This document shows, piece by piece, positions 33,411 through 46,010 of a DNA stretch of 64,000 bases. A program made the position numbers and the translations under genes. Under the pieces are notes generated by a model. It saw only the letters and a program-made list of their open reading frames with translations, did no database searches and had not been told where the DNA came from. Source of the DNA: Diphasiastrum complanatum (taxonomy: Eukaryota > Streptophyta > Lycopodiopsida > Lycopodiales > Lycopodiaceae); NCBI GenBank assembly GCA_029204225.1, contig CM055109.1, forward strand, positions 24,826,422 to 24,890,421, read 5' to 3'. The number at the start of each line of letters is the position of its first letter. Position 1 is the stretch's first letter.

Positions 33411-34400
33411 TCGTTCCTTTAAATGACTAACATGGAATACAAGATGAAGCTTAGTTCCAACAGGGAGTTATAGTCGATAAGCAGCCCTACCAATCTTGCT
33501 AAAAAATTTGAAAGGACCGCTATAACGTGGAGATAACTTTGGAAATTTTCCCGTTCGAAGTGTCTTATAGTCTTTTGGGATTCTACGATACACCCAATCA
33601 CCAATCTCAAATTCTCGAGGAGCATGGCTTCGATTAGCATAGAATTGGGGGATACTAAGCCGATCCAATGCTTTCCCTAGCCACCTGCAATATTTTCTGC
33701 ATATCATGCAAGAAATCTACTGCAGCTTGAACCTTGAGACCTTTGAGTCCAACGGAGATAGGGGAATGAGGTTGAAAGCCATACAAGAGTTTAAAAAAAC
33801 TAAAACTAGTGGCATAATGCTTCATACTATTGTATGCAAACTCACCCATTGAGAGATACTTTTTTAAATCTTATTGTCGCTTGGAAACATATGCGCCAAG
33901 TATATCTTCCATCGATTGGTTCACAGGTCGGTTTGACCATCGGTTTTTGGGCGATTTATAGATGATAGACTTAAAGTAGTTTTCAGTCTCTCAAAGACCG
34001 CCTGCTAGAACCCGCCAGTGAACTTGCAATCACGATCACTAACAATATTATTCGGCAAACCATACAACTTGAACAACTTTTCAATGAAGACTTGAGAAAG
34101 TTCTGAAGCCTTGACAGTAATTTCTATTGGAATAAATTGTGCCATCTTGGTTAGTTTGTCAACTACTATCCAAATGGCATCGTGACCCTTCCCAGACTTA
34201 GGAAGCCCGAACACAATATCCATGAAAATACTTTCTCACTTTTTGCTGGGAATTTCCAATAGATGCAACAGACCAGTTGCTTTGAGTCTTTCCGTTTTAT
34301 TTCTTGGCACTGTTCACACTTTTGAGCATATGCCTCGATATGACCTTTCATTTTTGGCCAATAAAATTCTCTCTTAACAAGGTCAAGTGTCCTCTATATA
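33411..34400 (-). pseudogene. gypsy integrase, broken
   Basis: Pieces in order on the minus strand: zinc-binding part KGHIEAYAQKCEQCQEIKRK (34,351 on); core MDIVFGLPKSGKGHDAIWIV and LPNNIVSDRDCKFTG (34,223-34,005), giving two acidic catalytic positions; MGEFAYNSMKHYATSFSFF and LLYGFQP (33,849-33,655); and GDWVYRR, LSPRYSGPFKF and AAYRL (33,707-33,468) in another frame. Integrase joins element DNA to the genome. At least three frame changes and several stops make it inactive. Confidence 0.9.
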
Positions 34401-34926
34401 CCAAGGTGTCCCGCACTGGGGCTATCATGGCACTCATGCAGGATTTGGGCCCTAATGTCCGCGATATCTAGTACACAAACTTTTCCTCTATGGAAAAGTA
34501 AACCATTCCTAATGGAATAATCATCAAGTATCTTCTCTTCCCGAGACTTCTTGAAATCCTGCTTTCCAAGATTATTTCTCACTATAGGGCTTTCTGCTAG
34601 GACTTCTTGCCAAATACGACCGAAACACTCATCGGTCCGACAAAGATCTTGTAGAGAAAGATACAACTCGGATTGGAACTTAGCAAAGCATAACTGATTA
34701 ACTTCTCCAATCTAGGTCAACGGATCAGCGACACAATTTGACTTACGTTGACGATACTTAATGTTGAATTCGAACTCTTGAATGAGTTTCAACAAACAAG
34801 CCTTGCAACCCTAAGCTCCAAGGCATCACATATATACTTAAGAGACTCATGATCTGTCATAACCATGATTTTAGATTCGTAGAAATAATGTTTCTAGTTC
34901 TTTAACGCATGGATAATAGTAAAAAG
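34401..34926 (-). pseudogene. gypsy RNase H to integrase linker, broken
   Basis: Continues the RT frame with stops: after TYEK come HYFYESKIMVMTDHESLKYI and then frame changes. The open piece 34,666-34,394 reads YSIRNGLLFHRGKVCV and ILHECHDSPSAGHLG, the conserved integrase N-terminal lead-in (H.....GH.G). Confidence 0.8.
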
Positions 34927-36267
34927 TTATTTCTCATAAGTAGAATAACTACTCTGAGCTGGGTCCAACTTCTTGCTCTCGAAAGCCACTGATCTATTGT
35001 CTTGGTAAAGGACTATGCCCACTGCATAGTCACTAGCATCTGTTTCCACCAGGAAAGATCCAGTAGGGTCCACTATGTGTAAGATAGGGGACGTAGACGC
35101 TAACATCTTCAAAGCTTCAAAACTTATATTAAGTTCATCAGTCCAGACAACAGGTGGACTGATTTTCAAACGCCTTCTAGCCTTCTTCTTATTACCTTTT
35201 TTAGTTTTCCTTTTGGCTTTCTTCACTCCCTTAAGAAGATTTGTTAGAGGCAATGCAATTAAGACATAGTCTTTAATAAATTTGTTAAAAAAACCTGTGA
35301 AGCCCAAAAAAATTTTTACTTCCCTAATGGTTCTCGGGATAGGCCAATCACGAACTTTCTGGACCTTATCGTAGTCAATCTCAAGAACTCGATCGAAAAT
35401 GATATGTCCTAAATACTTGAGTCTTGTTTGACAGAACTCACATCTAGACTCCTTGGCATAAAGCTTTGTCTGTCTTAGATTATCTAAGACTATAAGCAAA
35501 TGTGCCCCATGATCCTCAAGAGTCTTACTGTCAAACAATATGTCATCTAAAAACACCATGAGAAACTTTCCCAAATATGGACGGAGAATATCGTTCATCA
35601 TTTGTTGAAAGGTTGTCGGGGCATTAGTTAGACCAAATGGTAAAACTAAAAATTCGTAATGGTCATACCTAGAACAAGAACCAGGTTTGAAAACATCCCC
35701 CTCGTGTATTCTAATTTGATGGTACCCAGACCTAAGGTCCAAGTTGGTGAAATACTTACCACCATTCAATTGGTCCATTAAGTCGTCCATCCGAGGTAAG
35801 GGATAATGGTTCTTAATTGTCATTTTATTAAGCTTTTTGTAATCGACACAAAGATTAATACCACCGTCTTTCTTGTCGGTTAACAAAATAGAAGCTCCCC
35901 AAGGAGATTTACTAGGCCTTATATGGCCCTTACGTAACATCTCCTTACGTTGGCTAGCAACTTTATCTTCTTCCTTCAAGCTCATCTTGTAAGGAAAAAG
36001 TGAGACAAGGGAGCTGTCGGGAAGAGGATCTATGTGATGGTCTACTCCCCGTGGGGGAGGAAGACCCTTGGGCAACTGCTCAAGGAATATATCATTATAT
36101 TCCTCTCTAATTCTTTTAAAGATTTTGCCCTCAGACGAAGAATCTAGATTAACATCAGAAAAACACAATGCTCTAGGAAAAGACAATACATCATTATGAG
36201 TTCTAAAAGCATCCATGTACGATTCATTTTTCAGAAAACATAAATATGAATGACACTCAGAATCCAA
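34927..36267 (-). pseudogene. gypsy reverse transcriptase, long open frame
   Basis: A 446-codon open frame covers the whole RT and the start of RNase H. Landmarks: LPKGLPPPRGVDHHIDPLP, KGHIRPSKSPWGASILL, CVDYKKLNKMTIKNHYPLPR, FTNLDLRSGYHQIRI, LPFGLTNAPTTFQ, the catalytic FLDDIL (usually YLDDIL), then LGHIIFDRVLEID, FLGFTGFFNKFIKDY and SFLVETDASDYAVG. This layout identifies a Ty3/gypsy element of chromovirus type. An unusual Lys/Arg run (KKAKRKTKKGNKKKARRR) lies between RT and RNase H. The frame stops at TYEK; the neighbours are broken, so the element as a whole is dead. Confidence 0.93.
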
Positions 36268-36299
36268 AATACATTGATCAACCTCATGAGCAGTTACAA

Positions 36300-36790
36300 A
36301 TGGTACATCAGGCTCATCGCCTTAAAGACAAACCAATGAGTCATTATGCAACAAATAAATACTATGAGATACATAATCCTTTTTTAAGGACTCATTCCTA
36401 GCATAAAACCACTTTTTACCTAGGATTAGAAAATCAAGATTCATAACATGAAAAGATAAGCTATCTATATAGTTTTGAATCCTCAATGGCGCGTGGGGGA
36501 CAAAGTGGTCCTAGACTTGCTGCTCCCCACCAACTGCCATGCTAAGCATGTATTTGTGGTCACTTGGTGCGGTTGCCAACTGCAGTTTTTGCTCCAATTT
36601 AGCATTAATAAAATTATACATAGAACCGTTGTCAAAAAGAACACTCATGGGTTCGCTACCTATGAACCCACTCATACGAATGAGGTCGTGAGGTCAAAAA
36701 ATCATAGTGTTAAAACAACAATCCATACAAATTATTTTATCTTTAAAAGATACATCAATACAAGAAATGGAAGATCAATTACCTAGTGCC
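36300..36790 (-). pseudogene. gypsy aspartic protease region, broken
   Basis: Minus-strand reading gives MSVLFDNGSMYNFINAKLEQKL, in which DNGS replaces the usual catalytic D-S/T-G, followed by LDFLILGKKWF (usual form IILGMDWL). Stops interrupt it. The protease normally cleaves the gag-pol polyprotein. Confidence 0.7.
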
Positions 36791-37560
36791 TTAAAGGAGC
36801 AGCCACCCTTCTTCCGTCTCTTCAGACAGTCCTTGGAAAGGTGCCCCTTCTCCATATAGGGGAAACACAACCCGTCGCCTTTGGCCTTATCAAAGTCAAC
36901 TCTCTCCAAACAAGGGCACTTCTTTTTCTTTTCTAAAAGGGGAAGCTTCACCGACCATTTTATCCTTGCCCTTTTTGAAAGGAGGGCTCGTAGAGGGTTT
37001 TTCTTTGACTTCGGGCTTTTGTTGCTCTTTGCGGGTCATAGTGTGCATGTCTTCGTAAATCCGAGTGAAACGCACGGCATCCTCTAAGGAATGTGGCTGA
37101 TTATGACGGACCTCCAACTGATATTTTTTAGGCAAACCCAAAATGAAATGCAGCTTAAAGAGCACTCTATCTATGTAGTTAAAATACTGTGAAGCAATCT
37201 CTTTGAAGTCTTGCAAGTAGACGTTTAAGGGCTTTGTCCCCATTTCTGGCAAATCGACGATAATATTCAAAATCATCAAGGATAGGCATAAAGGTAGGCT
37301 TAAAGGCTACCTGGAAGTCATCCCAAGTAGTTGGGACCGTAGCTCAATCTTTAAGATCCTGCCACCATGAGTATGCTTTACTACGTAAAAACATGATGGT
37401 TGTCGAAATACACGAGCTATTTGGTAGATCGTCCATGGAGAAATGAGAAGTCTATCAATCCAGCCATGCCAACACAACATCTTGGTGTCTATCCTTTTTT
37501 TCTCCGGTAAAAAATTCTGGAGTAAGTCAACGTACCTCCTTTTCTCCCTCCCCAGAGCTC
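36791..37560 (-). pseudogene. gypsy gag, broken
   Basis: Minus strand: FLRSKAYSWWQDLKD, a stop, then TTWDDFQVAFKPTFMP and, after a frame change, the open piece 37,279-36,896 with YLQDFKEIA, LHFILGLPKKYQLEV and a basic tail. A CCHC-type zinc knuckle follows near 36,820-36,870 (KGHLSKDC) with one further frame change. Gag forms the particle around element RNA. Confidence 0.8.
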
Positions 37561-38724
37561 CTCTCTAGCCTCATACAAAAAGGACAGGTGGGACCTGAGA
37601 AAGGACCCATTTGTTGCTTCTAGGGCTTTCTTACCATGTGGGGCCACCAAATGGTGCCACATGGCCTATGGAACTCAAAGGTTTATAAAAATTAACTAAG
37701 GCCCCTTCTCTGAACTCCAACACCAACGTAACGTACTACAGCTCCTCTCCTACCTTGGGAGATCTGCAGGTACAGAGGAGGACCAGAGAAGTACAAATCT
37801 TGAAAGGGCAGCCATTCAAAGTATAAGTTTTGGATTTACTTCATTAATCTTCTAACAAGATTTAAGCTTTTCAATATTATGGTTTGCAACTTAAAGCAAA
37901 CTTTAAAGCTAAGTGAGGAGGCGCACCATCTCCTTCCCCCACTTGTCAGAGTTATAAAGTTGAGAGGGGACATGGGGAAGCGTGATGCCTCGTCACCTCT
38001 ATTATGTTACATCACAAGTACCACCACTTGGAGAGGGTACAACAACCCCCCACTTTACAAATCTGGACCACGAAAGAATGAGGCACCAGGCACTGCACTG
38101 CTTGCATAGTATCAGAAAGAACACAAGAGAGGTAGGATAATTCAACACCCCCCGCCCCCCGTAGGTCCGTGGATTGCCTGCTGCAGTATCCGTATAGAGA
38201 GATGGATTGAAACTATGGGACTGCATGCAAAACGATGCAGTACATAGGTCCCAAAGGAGGCACATCCAATACTTTAAACAAAAAGTTTAAAGTGGATTGT
38301 TTTTTTTTTCAAAACTAAAATCAATCCATAAAAGAATCATTTCTTTAAAATAAGTCAAAGGTAAAGCTTAAAGTTTCCAAGTAGCTTTAAGCCAACCAAT
38401 TACCTTGTGCTCTACTGCAATTATTGACATTTATATTTTGCTATACTTAATCTGATAACAGCTCTTTTGTTCTGCGTTCAGATTTGTGTCATATTGCTGT
38501 ACTTATTTTCATTCTGTCTGACTTTCTTGTTGCTCAATCTGTTAATCTGTTCTCAGCGAGCTATTATTAGTCTAGCTATTGACAACTAATATTCCTATCA
38601 AGCACGGTGATGCTGGCAACACATGACCACATAGGATGGTGACACGTGGCACCCAAACATGTTGATAATGCCAGACTTGCGTGATGGCCCTTGTGAGGCC
38701 GTCACTAAAGGGCGTACCGTTATG
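37561..38724. other. Unassigned, perhaps gypsy 5' leader
   Basis: No coding family recognised. 37,600-37,760 may be the 5' untranslated part of the gypsy element, but I could not find a convincing primer-binding site or LTR. A C-run (CCCCCCGCCCCCC) lies at about 38,148-38,160. The open frames here do not resemble proteins. Confidence 0.35.
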
Positions 38725-38990
38725 GTACATAACTCCCTGCCACTTCATCCAAAAACATTTTGTTTAACGACAATGGGAAATGATCCTTTATAGTAAACGA
38801 AATAAGTTTGCGGTAATGGGTTGCCATTCTTCTTGGGTGACTATAACTATAGGGCTTAACCAAAGTGTATAGTCGATAGTATATACAAATCCCACCGTTA
38901 CCAGTTTTTTAATCTCCGCCCTAACTTGTTATGCATGCTTCATATTCATTCAATACCATTGTTGACGCGAATTGGTCGTGCATCAATGAT
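38725..38990 (-). pseudogene. RT fragment of a second gypsy lineage
   Basis: Minus strand reads EIKKLVTVGFVYTIDYTLWL, then SPIVIVTQEEWQPITANLFR, two stops and KCFWMKWQGVMYH. This matches the start of gypsy RT in the lineage with EI.KLL..GFI.P..Y..W.S.IV.V (Tat/Athila-like wording), not the chromovirus just described. It is short and frameshifted. The plus-strand 93-codon frame over it is an antisense shadow. Confidence 0.55.
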
Positions 38991-39236
38991 AACGTCAATT
39001 GCGTGCTCATAGATCTCGTTGCCACTGGAATGGTCATTGTGGCTTTTGGCCTTGCATCATTTGTGGTCCTTGCTGACAAGGTGCTGGCTATTGTTGCATT
39101 TGCGGCTGTGGGGGTTGTTGTTGATGCGTCTGCACTGCAAATGCCCCCGTGGTTCTCACGGCCTGTAATCTTCCATAGTCATTTGTCCAGTGATTGTACA
39201 TATTACAAATAGTGTAGTACCATGAGCCACTAGGAC

Positions 39237-39510
39237 ATTCTTGCATCATGGTTGAGCTCTTTAATATTTGTTGTTTAAATTAATCTATTGTCACACATGT
39301 TCTTGAGTGCCTACCTTTCTCTTGCGAACTTGGTCTGCATTTGTCTCTTGCTAAGTGGAGGCTTGGATGATGATATATCATGACATGGGGCTAGTCTTGC
39401 CTTTGTAAATATGCCATTCTATTTTGAGCAATTCATCAAATGCAATGCCATGATAGGCCAAAAATTGATGTAATTTTCATTAATATTTTTCAAATATGAT
39501 AAAATCTTAG
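39237..39510 (+). repeat. Dispersed repeat, second copy
   Basis: Matches 18,976-19,270 in the same orientation with many substitutions. Non-coding. Confidence 0.6.
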
Positions 39511-39683
39511 CTTCAAGAAAATTGATTATAGAGATATCATGCACTTTGCTGGAGATAACTTCATCTATGATTTATTTATTAATATAGTATATATAATTAT
39601 CATTTTGCAAGAGAGAGAAGTAGTGCTATTCATATGATTTAATGATACAAAAGGCAAAATGATGATTATGTGAAAAGATACTG

Positions 39684-41640
39684 GTTATCAACTGATATTT
39701 TGGTTTTACTTTGACATCTAGTAACATCAAAGATTTTGCTAATATCAGTGTTTTTAATATTTCAAATTACTATTACCTTTGGTTAATAATATACTTGCAT
39801 GACTTTATGTTCTAAGAAAGATCATACTGTGACAATATAGTTGTCACAAACATTATTGCTACCAATTCATAGTTAGAAGTGGTAGATGCTTTTGTTTGGT
39901 AATTGTAGCCAAGAATCTTAGAGCTCTAAGACTGAACATTGGCAAAGACCCTCACAATTTCGTTGGCCCAATCCACACAAATGCCTTTTTAGATATAGTC
40001 GTTCTCTTAGGTTTGGTAAATGTTTGCTCTAGTTGGACAATGTTATACTTGCTCTATTAAATCAAAATTTGATAAATAGTAATCAATAACAAATATGACA
40101 GTATTGAAATATTGTTGAAAGAAAGATAAGAAGGAAAGCTTCATAGCAAATGAGAGAAAGAAGATCGAACTATTGATTATTTCTCACAAAACTCATACAT
40201 CAATTGACACACTCCCAACTAGTTATAGTGCAGAGACGTTTGTAGACACAACTACAAAAATAGCATGGTTGTTAACGTGACATCAAATGACACACTCTCA
40301 CCTAGTTATAGTGCATCGAAGTGTGTAGACGTTGCTTCAGAAATGACATGGATGTTAACATGACCAATCACTTGGCTGGGTTTACATCATTACATATCTA
40401 CATCTTCAAAATAGTTTGTCCCCAATTAATAGAAATTGCCCTAACGATGTCAATTTTAATACATCGAACAAAGTTAGCTCATTTAAACTTCTATATCATA
40501 TACAAAAAATCTAAACTACACATTAAATGTACAATTTATGACAAAGTACGGCTCCACAAACTTTGTACTTTACAATCATTCTCTAATTTGCTATTAGTTT
40601 AAGTCATTTAGAATGAAATAGAATGGCATTTAGGATGAAAATGTAATTACTATTTAGTGATATAAATGGCACCCCTTTTCAATTTAGATTAATTAAAAGA
40701 ATTCTTGTTGGAATCATCACGTGAATCTTATTGAATTTGAGAATCCGCAAAATTGCACCATCACTTAGATGCCTATCCTAGAACAATTTGCATTCAAATA
40801 AGATTTTAAAAAAAACCAAATTTTTTTTGTAATGAGTTGATTTTTTTTTGCAGGTTTGGGACTACTATGAGGATTTTCTGGGGATGCATAAAAAGCCATG
40901 AAAACCATTAAAAAATAATAATGAGTCATCAAAAGATTTGTATTTCCCAAACATTAACAACTAAAAACTAAACTTTGAAGATTAAGTCGTAAATCTGGTA
41001 ATCCTTAAAAGGTTTGCCACAAAAACACCAACTCTATCCTATGTAGTGAGATTCCATAAAATAAATAGACATTTGTGAAAGGAAAAAATAAATAGGTAAA
41101 CATAGATGAATGTGTGTGAAAAGAATCTAACCACCCAAAAATGACTTATGCTTGAAGTCTACAATCTTTGATGAGTTAACAAATGATTGTCATACCACAT
41201 GAATTAACTCATTGGACACGTGTAGTGAATTCAGGCATAAATCACAAATTGCAGCAATAAGCTATTGCAAACAAATAGAACTAGGCGCACCCCAAAACTG
41301 CAAAAGAGAGATGTGGCTTGTTGCCCATTGTGATGATGTTGTTTAATTGTTTTTACTGCAACCTCTGCCCTATCTAAAAAGGACGGAACGAATTTCTATG
41401 TTGGTCATGTGATAGGTCTTAGAAGCTTTCCCACACACAAGAGCAAGCATATGGCCACAATGAAGCCCTTCCTTATCATATGGTACTATTTTACTACGCT
41501 ACGTGACATTTTAGGATTTAATAAATAGGGACAAAAGATGCTTAGGCCTTTTCATTTATGTACTTGGGTCAAGAACCTTAACATCATGTTAAGGAATGAG
41601 TGTCTATCTAAGCCTTGTTGACATGTGATATTGGTGTACT
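39684..41640 (+). repeat. SPH-upstream block, copy 2 (fullest)
   Basis: The longest version of the block. It starts CTGGTTATCAACTGATATTTTGG without any copia LTR before it and so records the state before LTR insertion. It also contains extra text (39,745-39,830) absent elsewhere and the 480 bases missing from copy 1. It leads into the second SPH locus. Confidence 0.75.
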
Positions 41641-42569
<929 letters not shown>

Positions 42570-43006
42570 ATGATCATTCACTTATTCCCTATGTTGGCAA
42601 GCGTGTTTCTACTTCAGGTGTCTTTCAGTCGCTTCCTTTTGTGTAACAAACCTAAGTGATAATGTCATAGCATTGAGTTGTTCAAATGAGACTAAATCTG
42701 TGGGCGTCCATGTGGTGCATAGTGGTCTCAATTGGTCGTATAATGTCACTGTGAATGAACAAATCGAATACATTTGTGATTTCACAAGAAGGGAGGGCAT
42801 GACATTGCAGGCAGCCAACCTGTAGATATGGACTTAGAAAATGAGCTTGGACGTAAGGCTAGACATTCTTTCTTCACTAATTCTTTCGATTGCATAGCCA
42901 AAGTGTCGTGGTCTGAGTCCTGCTCGAGATTTTGAAAAATTAAATTTCATATGCCAAAAATCTAAAATGAATGTACAATCCCTCTTTTGCCATGCAACGA
43001 CCTCTG
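42570..43006 (+). pseudogene. SPH pseudogene 2 (exon 1 and part of intron)
   Basis: ATG at 42,570 and a signal-peptide-like start (IIHLFPMLASVFLLQV), then a deletion of about 11 bases changes the frame. In the other frame the core survives (VGVHVVHSGLNWSYNV and EYICDFTRREG). A TAG follows AANL, where the intact gene has CAG. The donor position is kept at 42,853. Intron similarity ends at 43,006, where copia-related sequence begins; no exon 2 remains. Confidence 0.85.
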
Positions 43007-43414
43007 TGTTGCGGGACTGTTGTCAAGCCATGCACAAGAGGCTTGTGCACCTATTTGCTTGCGTGAAGGTGCTTGAGCGCATGTTGGTTGTCCTCATTGT
43101 CCCATAAGCAGGTAGGGTCCTTGGATTCCTCTCCATATAGGAAGTAACTTGCACATTGTCTCCAGTCCCCTGGTACCAGCCCTTTTGGGGTCAAGAACAA
43201 GCGGGTGGCTAGGCGATTGGGGGTGGGATCCCAATAGAAGCTAGATCCAAACTCAAGATAGATTGATTTTTTAGTTGTGAGCTTGATCTCACATATTGTT
43301 GCTAGATTTCATAGGTTGGATCAACATTATAAGTGTAAGATCTGAGGTTGAGATTGCAAGCAACATATTCATCTCCATCTTTGTCATTACTAGAACTTCT
43401 CATAGAGAACTTGC
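43007..43414 (+). mobile_element. 5' part of copia element (leader, possible LTR remnant)
   Basis: Sequence between the broken SPH intron and copia gag. TGGTACCAGCCC at about 43,173 resembles the copia primer-binding site TGGTATCAGAGC, but with mismatches. No match to the 3' LTR at 47,734 is visible upstream of it, so the 5' LTR is lost or replaced. Confidence 0.4.
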
Positions 43415-44343
43415 TTCGACTGGTTCACATTTTCTGGAGCATAGTGGGAGATTAACATCCTCCAATTATGCAATGTGGAGGATAAGGATGGAATCATTAT
43501 TTACAAGATGTAATGGACATTGTTAGTGGAGCCGAAGAAGAACTCGCAACACCTAATGAAATTGCAGCATTCAAGAAGAGAACTAGAATTGCTCTTCATT
43601 TTATATAAATGAATGTCACAAATGAAATGTAAAGGGACATCAGTACATGCACTACTGCCAAGGAGGCTTGGGGCACTCTTAAAACAATCTATGAAATTAA
43701 GAATACTTCAAGATTGCTTACACTTAGAAATTAGATCTTTCTAAGCTATCAAAGAGTAGATGAGAGTGCTTCAAATTATGTAATGAGAGTTAAAGATCTT
43801 CATCAAGAGTTAGCTGGTATTGGTGATGCTCTTAAGAACACTAAGCTTGTTCAAGTAGTCCTTAATGGACTAAGAGATGAGTATGACAATATTGTGCAGA
43901 CTGATGTTGTTAGGGAGGAGCTTCCATCTTTGGAGACTCTTCAAGGAGATCTCATTGTTGAAGAAAGCTGACAAGAGAACAAGATGTTGAGGATCAACAA
44001 ACTTTCATTGAAGGATGGTGCAGATGACATAGCGCATTTCACCAAGGAGAAGTCCAGAGGCAAGGGAAAAGGTCAACAACACTTCAAGAAGGACAAAGCC
44101 AAAGAAGGTGGTGAGGATCAATCCTCACAATCTGCAACATCTAGTGGCGAGAAGAAGCTGTCAAAGATCAAATGTTTCTTTTGTGGCAAAAAGAGCCACT
44201 ATGCATCAAATTGTTTCAAGAAGAAGAACCAGTCCAAGCAAGCTGGCCTTACTAATGAGAAAGAGTGTGTGGGTAATGAGAGTGAAAGAGACGATTCTTT
44301 AATGATGTCTAGTCTTTCATCCATTCCTTTCAAGAATGAATAA
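43415..44343 (+). pseudogene. copia gag, broken
   Basis: Starts with LTSSNYAMWRIRMESLF, typical of copia gag. After several stops and frame changes it continues TTAKEAWGTLKTIYEIKNTS and the open piece 43,783-43,971 (QVVLNGLRDEYDNIV), then 43,984-44,343 with a basic stretch and the CCHC zinc knuckle CFFCGKKSHYASNC. It belongs to the same element as the following domains. Confidence 0.9.
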
Positions 44344-45490
44344 ATATGGTGGATAGATAGTGGGGCGAGTTCCCATATGTCTAGTTCAAGAAATTATTTC
44401 ACAAGTGTCATGCCATATGTAGGTGCAAAAAGATCAATCTATACTGCTAATGATGTAGAGTGTAGAATTGAGGGAATAGGGAGTATTCCACTGCATGCAT
44501 CATCATCAAGATCTTTTTGTTTGCATGATGTACTTTATGTGCCTAAACTAACCAAGAACCTCATAAGTGTAGGACAATTGTTTGATAGTAGTTGGATGTC
44601 AAATTTCATGTTGACAAGTGTGTAATCTCAAGGGAGAATGAAGTGATAATTAGAGGAGCTAGAGCTAGAAAGTTGTACAAGCTAGATTCTAGGGAAAGTG
44701 CTAACATTTATGATGTTGCTTATGAGACCAAGCTTCATCAAGAGGATATATGGCATAAAAGATTGGGTCATCCCAATTTCAAAGCCATGCAGTCTATGAT
44801 CAAGGAAGGAAAAGTTGTTGGACTACCAAAGACACTGTCCAAGGAGCTTTGACCCTATGAAGCTTGTGTTTTGGCAAAATCACATAAAAGACCTTTTCCA
44901 AGATCTAGCATCAAGACTCAACAACCATTTGGCATTTTGATGTTCATTTCTCTTCTACTAAGAGCAAAGGAGGAGCAAATTGTTTTGTTTCTTTCATAGA
45001 TGATTACACAAGATATTCTTGGATCTATATGCTATCTTCTAAATCCATTAGAGGAGTTCTATATCCAAAAAAGATCCTTTATAAAGACCCACGGGGGGAT
45101 GCCACGGGATCAGCATTTGTATGGTCATCCCCGCTACGGAGAGGGCATTTCTCTCAATTTTTTTTTACACATGGACCAATCAAAACACTCAAATTTGAAA
45201 TCTATGTAACATAACTTTTTGAGTCCACATTTTGATTCCACACTAAAATTGGCATAACTTTTTAGTGGTAAGTCTGAATTTAGCAGAGTTTGGTGCATTG
45301 GAAAGCGCTCAAAAGGGTTTCCAATGATATGTTACATGACATACTTTTGAGCTACGATTAGAAAGTTATGGCAAGTCAAAAGTATTAGTGTTATAATATT
45401 TTAATAATATAATCTACGTCTTGCACGAATTCTTAAAGGGTCTTTTTGGAGCTCAAAACTCTCCTAATGCATGGTTTATGATGTCTTCCT
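44344..45490 (+). pseudogene. copia protease and integrase, with an insertion
   Basis: The protease motif WWIDSGASSHM follows the gag stop, then LHDVLYVPKLTKNLISVGQL. The integrase lead-in is DIWHKRLGHPNFKAMQSM (44,592-44,852). The first core part reads FIDDYTRYSWIYMLSSKS (to about 45,044). Then about 440 bases unrelated to copia intervene (45,050-45,490) before the integrase resumes at GGKYTSNKFKN. Stops are also present (TGA after SKEL). Confidence 0.85.
45050..45490. mobile_element. Insert of unknown type inside copia integrase
   Basis: Breaks the integrase between SSKS and the GG of its second core motif. It contains the phrase CATAACTTTTT twice (45,209 and 45,252), plus GAAAGTTATGGC. 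This wording is common in plant LTRs and repeats. Clear terminal repeats or target duplications are not visible. Confidence 0.45.
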
Positions 45491-46010
45491 TACGGTGGAG
45501 GTAAATACACCTCTAATAAGTTTAAAAACGATTGTGGGCAAGAGGGAACACAAGGAGCATTTTCTTGTTCTTATACTCCTCAACAAAATGTAGTTGCTGA
45601 AAGAAAAAATAGAACATTGTGAGAATGTGCAAAAGCTATCATGCTAGAAGCAAATCTGCCTAAAGAAGTTTGGGGAGAAGTAGTTGCATGTGCAGATATT
45701 CTTTGTAATAGGCATCCTAATCTTGCTATAGAAGGAAGAACACCATTTGAAATGTTGTACAAGAAAAAGCCTAAGGTAGATCATCTTAGGATCTTTGGCT
45801 GCTTATGCTATGTGCATGTTCCTTTAGAGACTAGTAAAAAATGATCCTAGTGCTATTAAAGGTATTTTTGTTGGATATGCATCTTATAAGAAAGCATATA
45901 AAATTTATGTTCCTTCTACTAACAAGAATGTTGTAAGTAGAAATGTGACTTCCAGGAAGATCAAAAGTTTAACTTGGATGAGGCAAAGATCAATTAATCT
46001 CATGCAGGAT
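45491..46010 (+). pseudogene. copia integrase second half
   Basis: Reads GGKYTSNKFKNDCGQEG, YTPQQNVVAERKNRT, a stop, then the open piece 45,641-45,844 with NLPKEVWGEVVACADILCNR, GRTPFEMLYKKKPKVDHLRI and FGCLCYVHVP. All are standard for copia integrase up to the start of the RT lead-in. Confidence 0.85.

Noticed and set aside
38931-39212. 93-codon hydrophobic plus-strand frame resembling a membrane protein
   Set aside because: Lies partly antisense to the second gypsy RT scrap; the composition is a shadow, and no start context or homologue is apparent.
43165-43190. Primer-binding-site-like TGGTACCAGCCC
   Set aside because: Mismatched to the usual copia site, and no LTR end is visible directly before it; mentioned only as a weak hint.
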